The notes below the pieces were generated by a model that was not told the DNA's origin, did not search any database, and saw only the letters and a list, made by a program, of their open reading frames with translations. A stretch of DNA of 64,000 nt from Ustilaginoidea virens (taxonomy: Eukaryota; Ascomycota; Sordariomycetes; Hypocreales; Clavicipitaceae), in the NCBI RefSeq assembly GCF_000687475.1, contig NC_057318.1, forward strand, positions 992,001 to 1,056,000. Reading direction: 5' to 3'. Every line of letters begins with the position of its first letter. Positions within the stretch are counted from its first letter, which is position 1. The position numbers and the translations under genes were made by a program. Positions 44,829 to 56,400 of the stretch are shown piece by piece.

Positions 44829-47678
44829 CGGGGGCGGTCGACGCGTAGCGCGGGGGGTGCTGTTGCAGATTTGCTCAGCGGGGGGTTCTGGCGTCGAGGT
44901 CTGTTTGGTGTTGATATGCGGTGTGGATGTTGTATGTTGTTGCGAAGTTCGTGACAATGATGATGGTGTTGGTGTTGGTGTTGGTGTTGGTGGGGGGGGG
45001 GGGGAGGCTGCGGCAAGTTTTTGGGTTGCGGCGCCGCGACCCCCCAGCCATCCGTCACGTCGCGCAAACGGCGGGAAAGCCCAGGGGTTCCTTCATCAGG
45101 GGTCAGTGGGGCCGAGGGGGGGCCAACTTCTGCCGCGTCAACGGTTTTTTTTTTTTTTTTTTTTTCCCGCTTTTCCCTCCAAGGACACGGGCAAAGCCTT
45201 GAGGACGCGGGCTGCGGCCCGGGGGAAAAAAAAAAGAAACCTCCAACCGAGCAGCGGCCTCGCAGGCAGCACTGATGACTTTTTTTTTTTTTTATTTAAG
45301 GGGGGTGCGCTGCAGCGCGACCTTGTCGTGACTGACTGACGCGGTGGTTATTTCGGGCGTGGGGGAAAGGGGGGGGGGGCAGGTGCCAGCCACGTCTTTC
45401 CGGTGGAAAGGGAAGAGGGGGGGGAAGCAGCTGATTGCCGAGTTTGGATGGGCGCGGGGGCAATTGGGCCTGCGGATTGGCTGGTTGCGCGGACGCGGGC
45501 GAGCTGGTGCCTGGGCCAGTGGGCGGCGTCACGTGGCCCAGCGGGTTGTAAGGGGGGGGGGGGGCTTGTCGTCTCGAGCGCGACGCGGGACTTTGCGTTC
45601 CAGAGCGTGGGCAGCTGGAATCTGATGGATTCGCCGCGGAGACTGTGCAGCTGAGTCCTGGGACCTGCTCCAGCTCGAGAGAGTCTGCTGCTGGACTCTC
45701 CGGGATGAATCGCTCCAGAGAGTCTGCTGCTGGATTCTCCGGGATGAATTCGCCCAAGAGAGTCTGAAGCCGAATTCTTGAATCTGCCCCAGCTCGAGAC
45801 ATTCTGCAGCGGAGTTCTTCGGGATCAATCGCCCCAGAGAATCTACACCTGAACCCGTTGCAAAAGTCTACAGTTCGGTCCGGTCCGGTCCCGAGACTTC
45901 GTCCCAGTCTACAACCCAGCAGAGGCATTTCGGCAGGATGGTCCGGCAAAGAGACGGCCCTGCTTGCGTCCAGCACGAGCTGCAACTCGAGGGCGTCAAC
46001 ACGGGTTGCCCCGGCCACGCATCACCACCACCGGCACCAACCAGCCAGAGCAGGGGGCTTCTTCGAGCCGGCCAGGCCGTGCCGAGGGAAGAATCGCCGT
46101 GCAGGGCCCGCTGTCATGCAAACCTGGGCGTCTGGCGCAGCTCCTAGACGCGGATGCGCTACAAGCCGGTTGGCGACTGACTTCCACGAACCTCGTGGTG
46201 CTGAATCCAAAGCATAGCCTTGCCTCAGCGACGCAGCCTCTCACGCCGGGACTGGCATCGGCAAAAAAAAAAAAAAAATTAAACGAAAAACATCCCCCGC
46301 CCGAAACTGCTCTCGAATACGCGGCGGGAGGCCATGGGGACGTCCGCTCCTTTCAGCTATCCCCGACGTCGGATGCAGTCAATCTCTTTGTGTCGGATGC
46401 CGTCCATCTCTTTGTCTTGTCAGCTTCCACTCTCTGGAGGCATGGATGAGGCTTGTACTCACACGTACAGCCTGCCGCCGCAGTGGGCTGTCGGAACTCG
46501 GCTGTTGGCTTGATGACGCCTGCTGCTCGCAGCAACCGGCCGGAGAGGGCTCTGTGGCTCTTTTTCGTGAGCGGCATAGGACGGGTGCCTTGGCCACAGC
46601 TGGCGCGTCGGTCGACGAGTGCAGTCCAGGCTCTAGACTACGAAAGCTCCCAGAACGTGTCTTCAAGGGCTGAGCAGCGACGTGAAGGCGGGCGGGCCAT
46701 CGAACTCAAGCCGGCGCAGCGCACGGCGCTGGAGGAACCTCACCGACCATCTCTCGGCACCTGTGTGCGCAGAGTCCAGAGTCCAGAGTCCAGACCATCA
46801 TGCAGCCAGGCACTTGTTGCCTTGCCCATCACACAGCCGAGGTCAGGGTTGGGGGGGAAGGAAGGGGAAAGACGAAAAAACCTTGATTCCCATACATTCC
46901 AGCAGTAGCTGTGCGCCAAAAAAAAAAGTTTTCGATGGGATACACGGCCGGGTAGCAAGCTCGTAGTGGGCCATGCCGATCCGACACGCCGTCATTCAAC
47001 GCTTCACGCCACGCAATGACATGAATCGTCGGCATGCGCTGGCCCCTTACCGTTGATAGCCGGCAGGCCTTGCCCACCCAGAGGCTTTCTTGGGCCGTGA
47101 CCCCTTGTGGGTGCGGTCTTTTGCCTCTCGTGGCTTGTTACAACCGACGGGGCCGGCTGGTAGCTTCCATCCATCGAAACTGGGTCCCATGGTCAAAAGC
47201 AAGATCCACAGCTTCACTCGGGTCGGCTTAGCGAGCTGCAATGACTTGCAGGCCCGTGGTCCGGCAGTTTCCGAAGCCAGGCCCTTTTTTTTCCCATCTT
47301 TGTTCCTGGCCTAGAAACCATCCTCGGTTATCCAGAATGTCCGTCGTGTAGAGAAGGGGAACGCTGATTTGCCTGGCTGCAAGTTTTACCCGATGGGACT
47401 GACACGTCGGGACTCGGTATTAGCACGCTTGCTCGGGTCGGGGAGGGAAAAAAAAAAAAAAAAAAAAAGAGAGAGAGAAGGAGAAAAAACCTAAAAGAAG
47501 AACTAAACAAAATATCATGCCCCCCCCTTCTAATGTCCTCGACTAATAACTCGACTTGAGAAGAGAAGACCTGCCAACTTGTGCAACTCGTCACTCATCT
47601 TCTACTCCTACAATCTACTGCTCCTTTTCGCTCACCCTTGATGCCCCAGTCGCCAGTTGCACACATCTCTTGACCATC
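44829..47678. other. Divergent intergenic stretch, Whi5-like and ATP-grasp genes
   Basis: No gene is firmly supported. A (GTTGGT)n run with a G14 tract lies at about 44965-45004 and may belong to an upstream part of the Whi5-like gene. A T21-type run lies near 45146-45165. A degenerate 39-bp tandem array lies at 45601-45850. A-rich runs lie near 46261 and 47450, the latter followed by (AG)n. Confidence 0.5.
45601..45850. repeat. Degenerate 39-bp tandem array
   Basis: Units carrying an AGAGAGTCTG-like core start at about 45601, 45640, 45678, 45717, 45757, 45797 and 45836, that is every 38-40 bp. A CTCCGGGATGAATCG-like block lies in the second half of each unit. In one minus-strand frame the unit reads as a 13-residue peptide containing PAADSLE. 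Confidence 0.75.
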
Positions 47679-49361
47679 ATGGCGACGCCCACCCCCCTCC
47701 AGCAGCTTTGTCTCGTCAGCGGGCCCAGCAGCGGTGCGCCGACGTCCGCGTCCGCGTCCGCGTTCGCGTCGCTCGACGCCGACGGCAGCTCGTATGCCAG
47801 GGAGTACGATCAGGCCCTGAAGCATCTTCTGCCGCTCTGCCCAGAGCCCCTTTGGCCCAAGGACTCGCACAAGACCTGGTGCCCGCGCCCGATCCTCGTG
47901 ACGGAGCAGCACCAGAGACAGCTGGAGGACCTGCACGAGGCCCTGACTCTTGCTCTGACGGACATTGTCGAGAGATGGTGGTCTGACGCGGCGGCCCGCT
48001 TCCCCTCGCGCATGCCTCTGGAGCCCAGGGAGGAGGAGCTGCTGCAGTGGCTCGACAGCCAGGTCCTCAAGGGAACCCTGCGCCGCTTCTCCGAGTGTCG
48101 AGGCTCGTGGAGGCCAGACTTTCTGGTAGGCCAATGCGCGGGTGCTGGCGGCGAGGGCGGCGATTTGGCAGACGGGGAAGATTTCATCCTAACCGAGATC
48201 AACGCTCGCTTCTCGTTCAACGGCACCATGTACATCGCGCTGGGGCAGGAGGCGTTGGATAGCATGGGGTTGGGCAGCGCTGCGCTCCAGAGCGCCACCA
48301 AGTCTGACACTGTGGGTTTTGCTTATCCCCCCCCCCCCCCCCCTTTTCCCCGGGGGTCTTGTCGTCGTCTGCGTGCTATTCTTTTTTTTTTCTTTTTCCG
48401 GCTTCGAAAAAAACATTGCTGACGAGAGCCAAAATGCTAGATCTTTGACGGGTTGCTGAGCCTCTTCCAGCCCGACCTCCCGTTGCATCTGCTCAAGGGC
48501 GAGGAGGCCGGCATGGACATTCACATCTTCAGGCATATGATGCAGCAGAGGTACGGCATCACGCCGCGGCTCATCAAGCCGTCCGACCTGCGGCTGGTGG
48601 CTGACGCGCAGAGCGCGAGCGGCTTCAAGCTCTGCTGCGTGGCTGCGGCGGAAGCGGAGGCGGAGGCGGAGGCGGGCGAGACGTGGGTGACGGCGGACGG
48701 GGAGCGGGTGGAGGAGGTGCGCCAGGTCGGGCTGGAGCTGCACCAGCGGGAGCTGCTGGCCATGGACGGCGAGACGCTCCGGCAGGTCGGCCTGCGCTGC
48801 TTCAACGACCTGCGCACGGTGCTGCTGGTGCACGACAAGCGGATGCTGGGCATTGTCCGGCAGGAGCTCGGGGGGCTGGAGGCCCGGGGGGTGCTGACGG
48901 CGGCGCAGGCGGCGACGCTGCGGAGGGGCATCCCGGAGACGCTGGTGCCCGGGTCGAGCGAGATGGGGGCGCTGCTGCGGCGGTCGAGGGCGGACGCGGG
49001 CTTGCGGCGGCAGTTCCTGCTGAAGCCGGTGCGCAGCGGCAAGGGCGCGGGCATCGTGTTTGGCGACGAGACGACGCAGGAGGAGTGGCTGGCGGCGCTG
49101 GAGGGCCTGGGGAGCGCGGCGGCGGCGGCGCCGCACCCGGGACAGACGCGCATCGTGCAGAGGCAGGTGGCGCCGCGGCTGTACGACATGGTGATGCGGC
49201 CGGGGGAAGGGAGGGCGCGGTACCCGTTGGTCGGGACGTACCACGTCGCGCAGGGCCGGCTGCTGGGGCTGGGCATCTGGCGCAGCAACGGCGACCGGAT
49301 CTGCGCGGTGAGCGGGGGGGGGTCGTGGATGTGCTCGGTGCGGGAGCGCCAGGGGATGTAG
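47679..49361 (+). CDS. ATP-grasp-like ligase, unassigned
   Basis: Two exons (47679-48311, 48441-49361) give 517 residues; the 129-bp intron carries a CTGAC branch site and a C-rich run. The start is the first ATG of the frame. Exon 1 encodes a helical N-terminal region ending in FILTEINARFSFNG. Exon 2 has a Rossmann-like segment (PSDLRLVAD) and then the ATP-grasp features: FLLKPVRSGKGAGI (K406, loop S410-G-K-G) and RIVQRQVAPRLYDMV, followed by a beta-rich end. ATP-grasp enzymes join a carboxylate to an amine or thiol through an acyl phosphate. The layout is reminiscent of glutathionylspermidine-synthase or carboxylate-amine-ligase folds, but I cannot name a substrate. It lies 1.9 kb upstream of a TauD-type dioxygenase on the same strand. 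Exon 2 is extremely GC-rich with nearly all third positions G or C. Confidence 0.72.
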
Positions 49362-49918
49362 GGGGGGGGGGTTGCTTTGCACTGGTTGAAGTTGCCTGGA
49401 TGTGTTTTGTTTCATCTGTTTCGTCTGTTTCACCTGCTTCATCACGGTTTGTATATACTGTACATATACAGCTGCGACGTCGAGCCGCAGCCGGATCAGC
49501 GGCAAGACTTGGCTCGCCGAGCTGCAGAACCGTCTCTTTTGCCTTTTTGCTCTTTTCTCCCTTTTTGTTCCCCCTCTCTTCTGATCTGCTTATCAGGGTT
49601 TTGCCGTTTGACCATGCTCCCACTGCTATTTACGCAGGTGCTTGATTTCGCCTCATCTGGCCCGTGGTCTGGTCCTGCCAGCGCAGCGCACCCTACTCCG
49701 TATACCGCTCGACCAGGCAAAGCGCAGCTGTTGTTGCCGCAGAGGATGCGCAAGCAACACCGAGAGACGCGCAAACAAGCCAGAGCGAGCTGTTTTCCCG
49801 CTTCCGTCTTGCAGCTGCGGCTGCACGGCCACGCACCTACTGTACCTTGACCAAGCATCATGGCACAGCCGGGCTTACAGCCCAACTGCGCCGTTGGCAA
49901 CCCAGCGCTGGATCGTGC

Positions 49919-50812
49919 AGCACAGCACAGCACAGCACAGCACAGCACAGCAGCTCTGCCGATATCTGGCGCCCTGCCTGACTACCGTACACCGCACGCC
50001 GCACACCGCACACCGCACACCGCACACCGTACACGGAACCCGGCACGCGGAACCCGGCACGCGGAACCCGGCACGCGGAACCCGGCCGGCAAAAGCCCAC
50101 GTACGCCATCACGCTCGGTGCTGGTGACGCTCGGTCCCGTGGGAAAGCGTCCGCCAGCCCCGGTTCCTTCCCTCTCATTTTCTTGCCCCTTTTCGCCAAC
50201 GGCCCCACGCTGCTTTTTGCCTTGCCCTGCCTTGCCTTGCCTTGCCTTGCCTTGCCTGGCTTTGCCTTGGTCTGGCTTTGTACGGAGCAGGCTAGGAGCG
50301 TGGCTTGCGTGGCTTGCATGCGCGCTTGTCTCGTGTGGGGTCGCCCTTTGCTCGTTTTTTTTTTTTTTTTCCTCGCCCGCGTCGTCTGAACCGGTGTTGG
50401 CGCTAAACAGTTCTCGGGGCCATTCCTTATCCGATGCTGGCCGTATGCTGCCTGCCGGCTTGACAAAGCAACGTTTCTGTTGTGTTCTGCTCTGCTCTGC
50501 TCTGCTCTGCTCTGGTTTCTCCTGCCCGTCATCCGATGGACTAGAATGCAACAATCAGCCCCGTGACGGAGCGAGCACAACGCAACGGCCCCCATTCCCG
50601 CCCACGGGAAACCCAGCAGCCCTCCGCCACACAAGGTCGCATTTTACCCTCGGCTCGGCTGAGCCAGCCTTGGCCTTGTTGCAGCGGGGGCGCCGCGCGG
50701 CTTTGCCCGGCTTGAGCAAAGAGGCGACCCCCCGGCGCCCGTCCCGCCCGAGGTTACATCGGCGACCGGGGGGGCCCAACGCCGCGTTAGACACTAGACA
50801 CTAGACACTACG
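49919..50812. repeat. Cluster of six short tandem repeats
   Basis: In order: (CAGCA)n at about 49920-49950; a heptamer of the GCACACC type at about 49990-50030; a 15-mer GGAACCCGGCACGC at about 50034-50085; (CCTTG)n at about 50218-50262; (CTCTG)n at about 50489-50515; and a nonamer ACACTAGAC at about 50787-50810. Confidence 0.85.
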
Positions 50813-51065
50813 AGATTTTTTTTCCCCTTTTTCCCCTTTTGCGCCTTTTTTTTTTTTTTTTCTTTTTTTTATATGTGCTGCCTCGTGGGTTTGCGCGGCG
50901 GCGGTTGCCGAGTGCCGAAGATGCCGACTGGACGGCTGGGACGGGGCGGGCAGGCTGGCAGGCTGGCTGGCTGGGCCGGGAAAGAAAAAGAAAAAGAAAA
51001 AGAAAAAAAAGGTAAAGAATAGAGAGGAGAAGAAAAGGCACGCGCCGGCGGGCGGGTTGCCCGTG

Positions 51066-51071
51066 TATAAG
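51066..51071 (+). promoter_or_regulatory. TATA-like element of the dioxygenase gene
   Basis: TATAAG lies 224 bp upstream of the start codon, in otherwise very GC-rich sequence. Confidence 0.4.
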
Positions 51072-51289
51072 AGTGGCGGCAGGGCCGCGCTTGGGAGCTG
51101 GGAGCACTCGGCAGCTCGCATCCTCTGATACCTTCACAACTCACCCACCACCAAGGCTTGCCGTGGCCGCCCGTCGACGACAGACTTGCACTTGCACTTG
51201 CCTTTTTTCGTTTTTCACTTGCGTCCTTTCTCTTGCCACAGTTGCTTCTGGCTGAGTGCTCGCTCGCCCCCCTGCCCCAAACACCCATC

Positions 51290-52366
51290 ATGTGCACGCC
51301 CATGCGCTCGCCCATGCGCTCGCTGGCCCCGCTCCGGCTCCGGCTCCGGCCTGCCGGCACCCCCCGCCCGCTCCGGGGCCTCGCCACCGTGTGCTCCCCC
51401 TCCCCGGCCGCCACCGCCGCCGCCGTCGCGCCCGCCTTGTCGTCGCCGTCGTCGTCGTCGTCGTTCGCGCTGCCCACCCTCTGCGCGCCCGACCCCGCGG
51501 CCGCCCGCGACCCCCGCCACGTCGCCTCCGTCGCCGCCCACCTCGCCGCGTCGGGCATCCTCCGCGTGCGGCTGGGCTTCGCCGACCCCGCCAGCGCCTA
51601 CCTGGCCGGCCTGATCGGCAGCCTCAACGCCCGCCACGGCCACCGGCTGCCCATCTCGCACAGCGCCTCGCGCGGCTGGTTCTGGGACGTGCGCCCCGCC
51701 GGCGCCGGTTCCTCCGCCGGCGCCCCCGGTCCCGCCCTGCAGACCCCCCGCCACCGCGCGCGCTCCGAGACCATGGGCGACTTCCCCTGGCACACCGACT
51801 GCAGCTACGAGTCGCCCACGCCGCGCTACGTCGCCCTCCACGTGCTGCAGCACGACCGCCGCGGCGGCGGCACCTTCTCCGTCATGAGCGTCGCCCGCCT
51901 GGCCGCCCGGCTCAGCCCGCGCGCCCGCGCCGCCCTCGCCGCCGACGACGCCTTCCGCATCGCCATCCCCGCCGAGTTCGTCAAGGACCCCGCCCGCACC
52001 AGCATCGTCGGCCGCGTCCTCGCCTGCCGCGCCGGCCGCCCCGTCATGCGCTACCGCGCCGACATCTTTTCCCCGCTCGGCGACGAGGCCGCCCGCGCCC
52101 TCGACGAGCTCGACGCCAAGCTGCGCGACCCGCAGGTCCACGCCCGCGCCACGCTGCACCTCAGCCCGGCCGAGCTGCCCAGCGGGAGCGTCATCTTCGT
52201 CGACAACTGGCGCTGGCTGCACGCCCGCAACCACGTCGCCGACCCGGAGAGGCATCTGAGGAGGGTGCGCTGGGACGCCCTCCCCTTTGAGGGGGACGCC
52301 GGTCTTGAGGGCTTCGACGGGGTTGATGCCGTCGGCAGTGTTGGCGGTGCCGAGCGGGGTTTGTAA
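51290..52366 (+). CDS. TauD/TfdA-type Fe(II)/2-oxoglutarate dioxygenase
   Basis: A single exon of 358 residues. The frame is open upstream but ATG first occurs at 51290. The iron-binding HxD is H168-T-D170 in PWHTDCSYE, and the distal histidine is H311 in NWRWLHARNH, followed by Arg residues in RHLRRVRW that would hold 2-oxoglutarate. Length and order fit the TauD/clavaminate-synthase-like superfamily, which hydroxylates, desaturates or cleaves small substrates. The N-terminal 34 residues carry eight Arg and no acidic residue, which looks like a mitochondrial targeting signal. The gene is extremely GC-rich with almost only C or G in third positions, unlike LOS1 or the aminopeptidase. It sits next to an ATP-grasp-like gene on the same strand, which hints at a shared pathway; the substrate is unknown. 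Confidence 0.85.
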   Translation: MCTPMRSPMRSLAPLRLRLRPAGTPRPLRGLATVCSPSPAATAAAVAPALSSPSSSSSFALPTLCAPDPAAARDPRHVASVAAHLAASGILRVRLGFADPASAYLAGLIGSLNARHGHRLPISHSASRGWFWDVRPAGAGSSAGAPGPALQTPRHRARSETMGDFPWHTDCSYESPTPRYVALHVLQHDRRGGGTFSVMSVARLAARLSPRARAALAADDAFRIAIPAEFVKDPARTSIVGRVLACRAGRPVMRYRADIFSPLGDEAARALDELDAKLRDPQVHARATLHLSPAELPSGSVIFVDNWRWLHARNHVADPERHLRRVRWDALPFEGDAGLEGFDGVDAVGSVGGAERGL

Positions 52367-52392
52367 CCCTGGCCACTGTGCGTTTTGGGTGT

Positions 52393-52425
<33 letters not shown>

Positions 52426-53481
52426 CCACGGTGTTTTTCGGACCTGCTTCGGCCGCGTTTTCGGCATCTGTTTGGGACATGGCATTCTAGACGGCTTTTA
52501 GACGGTGTTTTGCGGTCTTTTCTTTTTTTTTTGGTCTTCTTTCTTCTACACGACACTTAGACGGGCCTTCAGGGCGCACATGTTTCGGCACGCATTTAGA
52601 CGGTTTAGACACTTCTTTTCTTTTCATGACACTACGTCGCATTTTGCTCTTCTTCTACGTCGCCTCAACGTAAACCTGCCGCAACCAGAGGACCCTCGGC
52701 TGCGCTTCATCCTCCTCTTCATGCCCAAGTGGTTGGTGGTTGGTGTTCGTTGGTCGGTGGACAGCCAGTCGGGCCGGGCCGGCCCGGGCGCTAAGCCCTT
52801 TCGGGGGGGGGGAGTCGTCTCGCACCCAGCCCTCCTCACGGAGCCTGTCACAAACCGCCATAAACCTGACAAGGTCAGAACTTCAGAAGTGTCAAACTCG
52901 GGCTGTTCGTACCCGAGGCTCTACTACATAGCATTACTCCCGATACGCTGCCTGGCAGCCCCTCCTGCCTTTGTCAACGACAACACTTGTTTTTTATTAC
53001 AAAAAAAAAAAAAAAAAAAAAAGGAAAAAAAGGCGCCAGTTCAGAGGCAGACAGAAGCTGCGCAAAAGACGCCCGTTGCTGGCCCCTGGATCCCCGGCCG
53101 CATTTGACCTTTTCAAGCAAAGCACTCAATCCTTTCAACATTATTTTCCGCCGCCGGCCCGTTCCCCAACTATCCCTTGTCCAATTTCCAACACTCCAAC
53201 ATCGCCATTTGGGTATATATCCTGGAACTTCATTTGCAAAATCCAAAGCACGCGTACCACCTCCCCCGATTGAAACAAGACAACCTGTACAAACCTTGGC
53301 ATACCGGCCCAGCGGGCACATATCTCTGACCAGCAAATGTTTGTATCAGAAAAGAAAGAGGGGCAAAAACGGGACAAAAACACACGAGAGACAGACGGGC
53401 CTCCCTGTTCGCCAGACGGCGTATTCATGTCAACACTGCAGGCTCCCCACTACACTCCACCCCCAACACACACAACAAACA
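52367..53481. other. Convergent 3' region, dioxygenase and MED15
   Basis: No gene is supported. It holds a T32 run (52394-52425), an A-run at about 53001-53021 and otherwise unremarkable sequence. An AATAAA on the minus strand near 52995 may serve MED15. Confidence 0.6.
52394..52425. repeat. T32 homopolymer
   Basis: An uninterrupted run of 32 T lies 28 bp after the dioxygenase stop codon. Confidence 0.95.
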
Positions 53482-56400
53482 TCAAAACATCATCGAGTAT
53501 TGGGACATGTCGAGTTGCAACGGTTTGGAAAAGTCAATCTCAATGTCGTCCCAATCCGGCGCTGGTCCGCAGGGTGGGTCCAGGAGCAAGCTCGGGTCCA
53601 GACTTGTGTTGTTGAGGTCCATCAGCAAGTCATGTTCAAAGGATTGCCAGTTCATGTCAATCTCCAGCGCTGCTCCCTCGGAAATGTCGCTGTTGGGTTC
53701 GCTAGACCCGCTATCTTTGCTCGACTCTGGCGTGTCGTTCGGGGTCATCGACCGGTACAAGTTGGCATCACTGACAATGTTGGGAAAGCCCTTTTCGAAC
53801 CCGAGGTTGTTCATGAGAGCTTGCGGGTCAATGGTGCACCCAGCCCAGGGACTGGGCTTCCTAGCCTTGGCGCCGTCGCCCCCACCATCTGCCCTGGGTT
53901 TGCCGTCTGCCCCTTTGCTCAGGGCGCTCCCCGATCTCTTCATCGCGTTGTTGTCATGCGGCAAAGGCGTCGTCGTCGTCGTCGTCGTCGTCGTCGCGTT
54001 CTGGGGTGTCCGGCCCTGCTTAGATGCCGACGCGCTCATTGCCGCCGCACCCTCCGTCGCTTTGCAAGTCTTCTTGGGCGTGCCGTCCAGCTCCAAGCCC
54101 AGTGCCAATGCCAGATTTTCCGTCACAAACTTGAGAGGATCCTCCTTTGGCTTTGTATGCTCTTCTTCCACATGGTTGCTGAGAGCTTGTTCGCTCGAGA
54201 AGGGAAACGGCGCCGTGTCACAGTCTGGCTCTTTGCAAAGGTAAACCGGTTTGGGTGGTTCCTGACGTCGACTCTCCGGAGAAGCGTTCTTGCTCGTCTT
54301 TGGCGAAGGTGTAGCCGCCCCCGTCGCTGGGGTTTGCCCCGGGGCCTGCCCGGAGAGCTTGACCTTTTTCCGAGAAGGTGGTAACTGAAGATTGATATCC
54401 TTTGGCTTGCCGATATAGCTGGGGTTCCCATGAGGCGACGTCGCACCAAAAGAGAAGGGAGGCTGCGCGACGGTCGGGGCCGGAGGTACTTGAGCGCCCT
54501 TGGATCCCGCCTTTTGCTGGTTCTTGTATGCCTGCGAATTCTTTTCCAAATTGGCAGCGTTTAGAGGAGCTGGTGGAGATGACGAGTTCTGTTGTGGTTG
54601 TTGTTGTTGTTGTTGTTGTTGTTGGGATGACTGATGGTGCTGTTGCTGCAGCTGTGCAGCCTGACCTGGTTGCGCTTGTCCAGGTTTCATCATGCCCCTT
54701 CCGTACATACTAGCAGCTAAATCCTTCGCCATGCTCTCCAGCATGGCCCGAGCTTGGTCGATTTCCGACGAATTGATGCTAAACTTGTCCTTCAGCACCT
54801 TCATCTCTTCGCCGTCGGAAAACTGTCGCACGATCCGCAACCGCTGTGAGAAGTAAGACAAGACAGATTAGATTTGCGTTCTTCTGAAATCCTAGTGACC
54901 CCTCACCAAGGCTATTTGAGGGGAAATACTTACAGTTCGGAAAAACATCTTGGCTCGCGCGTCGTCCCGGGTGATCGAATACCATTTAGTCAGGCCCCGA
55001 CTGACCTTGTTCATATCGGCGGCAATGCGCTGGAGCTTGGTGCCCGTTTCCGCACGCTCCTGTGCATTCATGACAATGTTTTGCATCTTTTCCTGGCCGA
55101 ATTGTCTTGATTCTTCCTGACTAATGGTACGCAGCCTGTTCATATCAGCGCTGGATTGCTGCATCATGCCTGGCCCTTGGTTGTGGCCGCTCATTTGGCC
55201 CTTCAGCAATGCCTCGTACTTGGCTCGTTGGTCGGGGTTCAGGCTTGCCAGTTGCTGCGGCGTCAGTGAGGGCACGCCCTTGGGAATCTGTTGATTAGGC
55301 TGCGACGCAGGGCGAGTGGCTGCAGCATTTGCGGTCGCAGCCGATGTTGTGGTCGCGTCTGCGGCATCATCGGGACTCGGTCGCTTAAGACTCTTGGAGG
55401 GTTGAGCCTGACTGCTGTTGTTCCGTGCTGCATTCATGGCCTGGTCTTGTTGTTGTTGTTGTTGTTGTTGTTGCTGCTGCTGCTGCCTCTGACCAGCGGT
55501 CTGCATTGATGCCGTCTGAACCATGTTCGGCGGATTAGATTGCGTCTGCGGCTGAGGTGTTCGGTTTGGCGGCTGTTGTGGTGTTTGCTGAACTTGCATC
55601 GGAGCCTGGCCCATCGGGTTTTGTGCACCGCCAACCTGCTGCTGCTGTCCCGTGGCTGTCGCCTGGCCGGGAATCTGGGCCCTCATCTGCTGCTGCTGTT
55701 GCTGCTGCAGCCATGATTGTCTCTTCATGTGCATCACCATGGTCTGCAGCTGCTCGTCCGGTATGTGGGCCAGGTTCGCTCTCGAGTTTCGCACATTCAG
55801 AAGCTCTTGCTGAGACACCTGAAGGACATGGGGAGGGATGCTGCTCGCTGCTGACCTCTGCATTGCCAGCTGCTGATTTGGCATCTGAGCCCCGGCGTTC
55901 GCCATGGCCGCCATGTTGACGCTGGGGTTTTGCTGGCCGGCTTGCTGCTGCTGCTGCTGCATGGTGGCGCGTCTTTGCATGAGAACCTGGAACTGGCGTT
56001 GCTGAAGAGCGCTGAGCTGGGCGCGGGTCGTTGGGGGCAACGTGCTGTTTTGGCTCAGCCAAATCTTGAGGTCTCGCCATTTCTTCACCTCGACGGGTAG
56101 CTGTCCGACAAGAGTCTGAACTTGGGCGGGCAGGTCCATTGCGTCCATCATTGCCTGGGCCTGGTTGTTCTGGATCGGCATGCGAGGCATCTGCATCTGC
56201 TGTTGCTGCTGGTTGACCGGCATGGGGCCGTTTGGCTGCTGCATGCCCTGCGGTCCTTGGCCGGGTCCCATGTTCAGGCTCATCGGTCCGCCAAACTGAT
56301 TCGGCGGGCGACTCTGTTGGCTCATCTGGGCCCCGCTCATTCCCAGCTGATCCTGGCTCCGGTTCTGGCTCTGCCATTTTCGAAACACCTCGTTGACCTT

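Larger units (their letters stand above)
49362..51289. other. Minisatellite-rich gap between ATP-grasp and TauD genes
   Basis: No gene is supported. It contains TACGGAGTA in reverse (49694-49702) and six different short tandem repeats between 49919 and 50812. A T/C-rich tract (50814-50872), an AAAAAG repeat (50981-51010) and a TATA-like site near 51066 precede the dioxygenase. Confidence 0.6.

Noticed and set aside
45296..46018. A 240-residue minus-strand frame over the 39-bp array
   Set aside because: It has no clear start context, its length comes from the tandem array and GC-rich sequence, and no family is visible. It is kept as a repeat only.
51215..52480. A 421-residue minus-strand frame opposite the dioxygenase gene
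   Set aside because: High GC leaves few stops on the opposite strand. It is Gly/Ala-rich without domains, whereas the plus strand has the complete iron-binding site.
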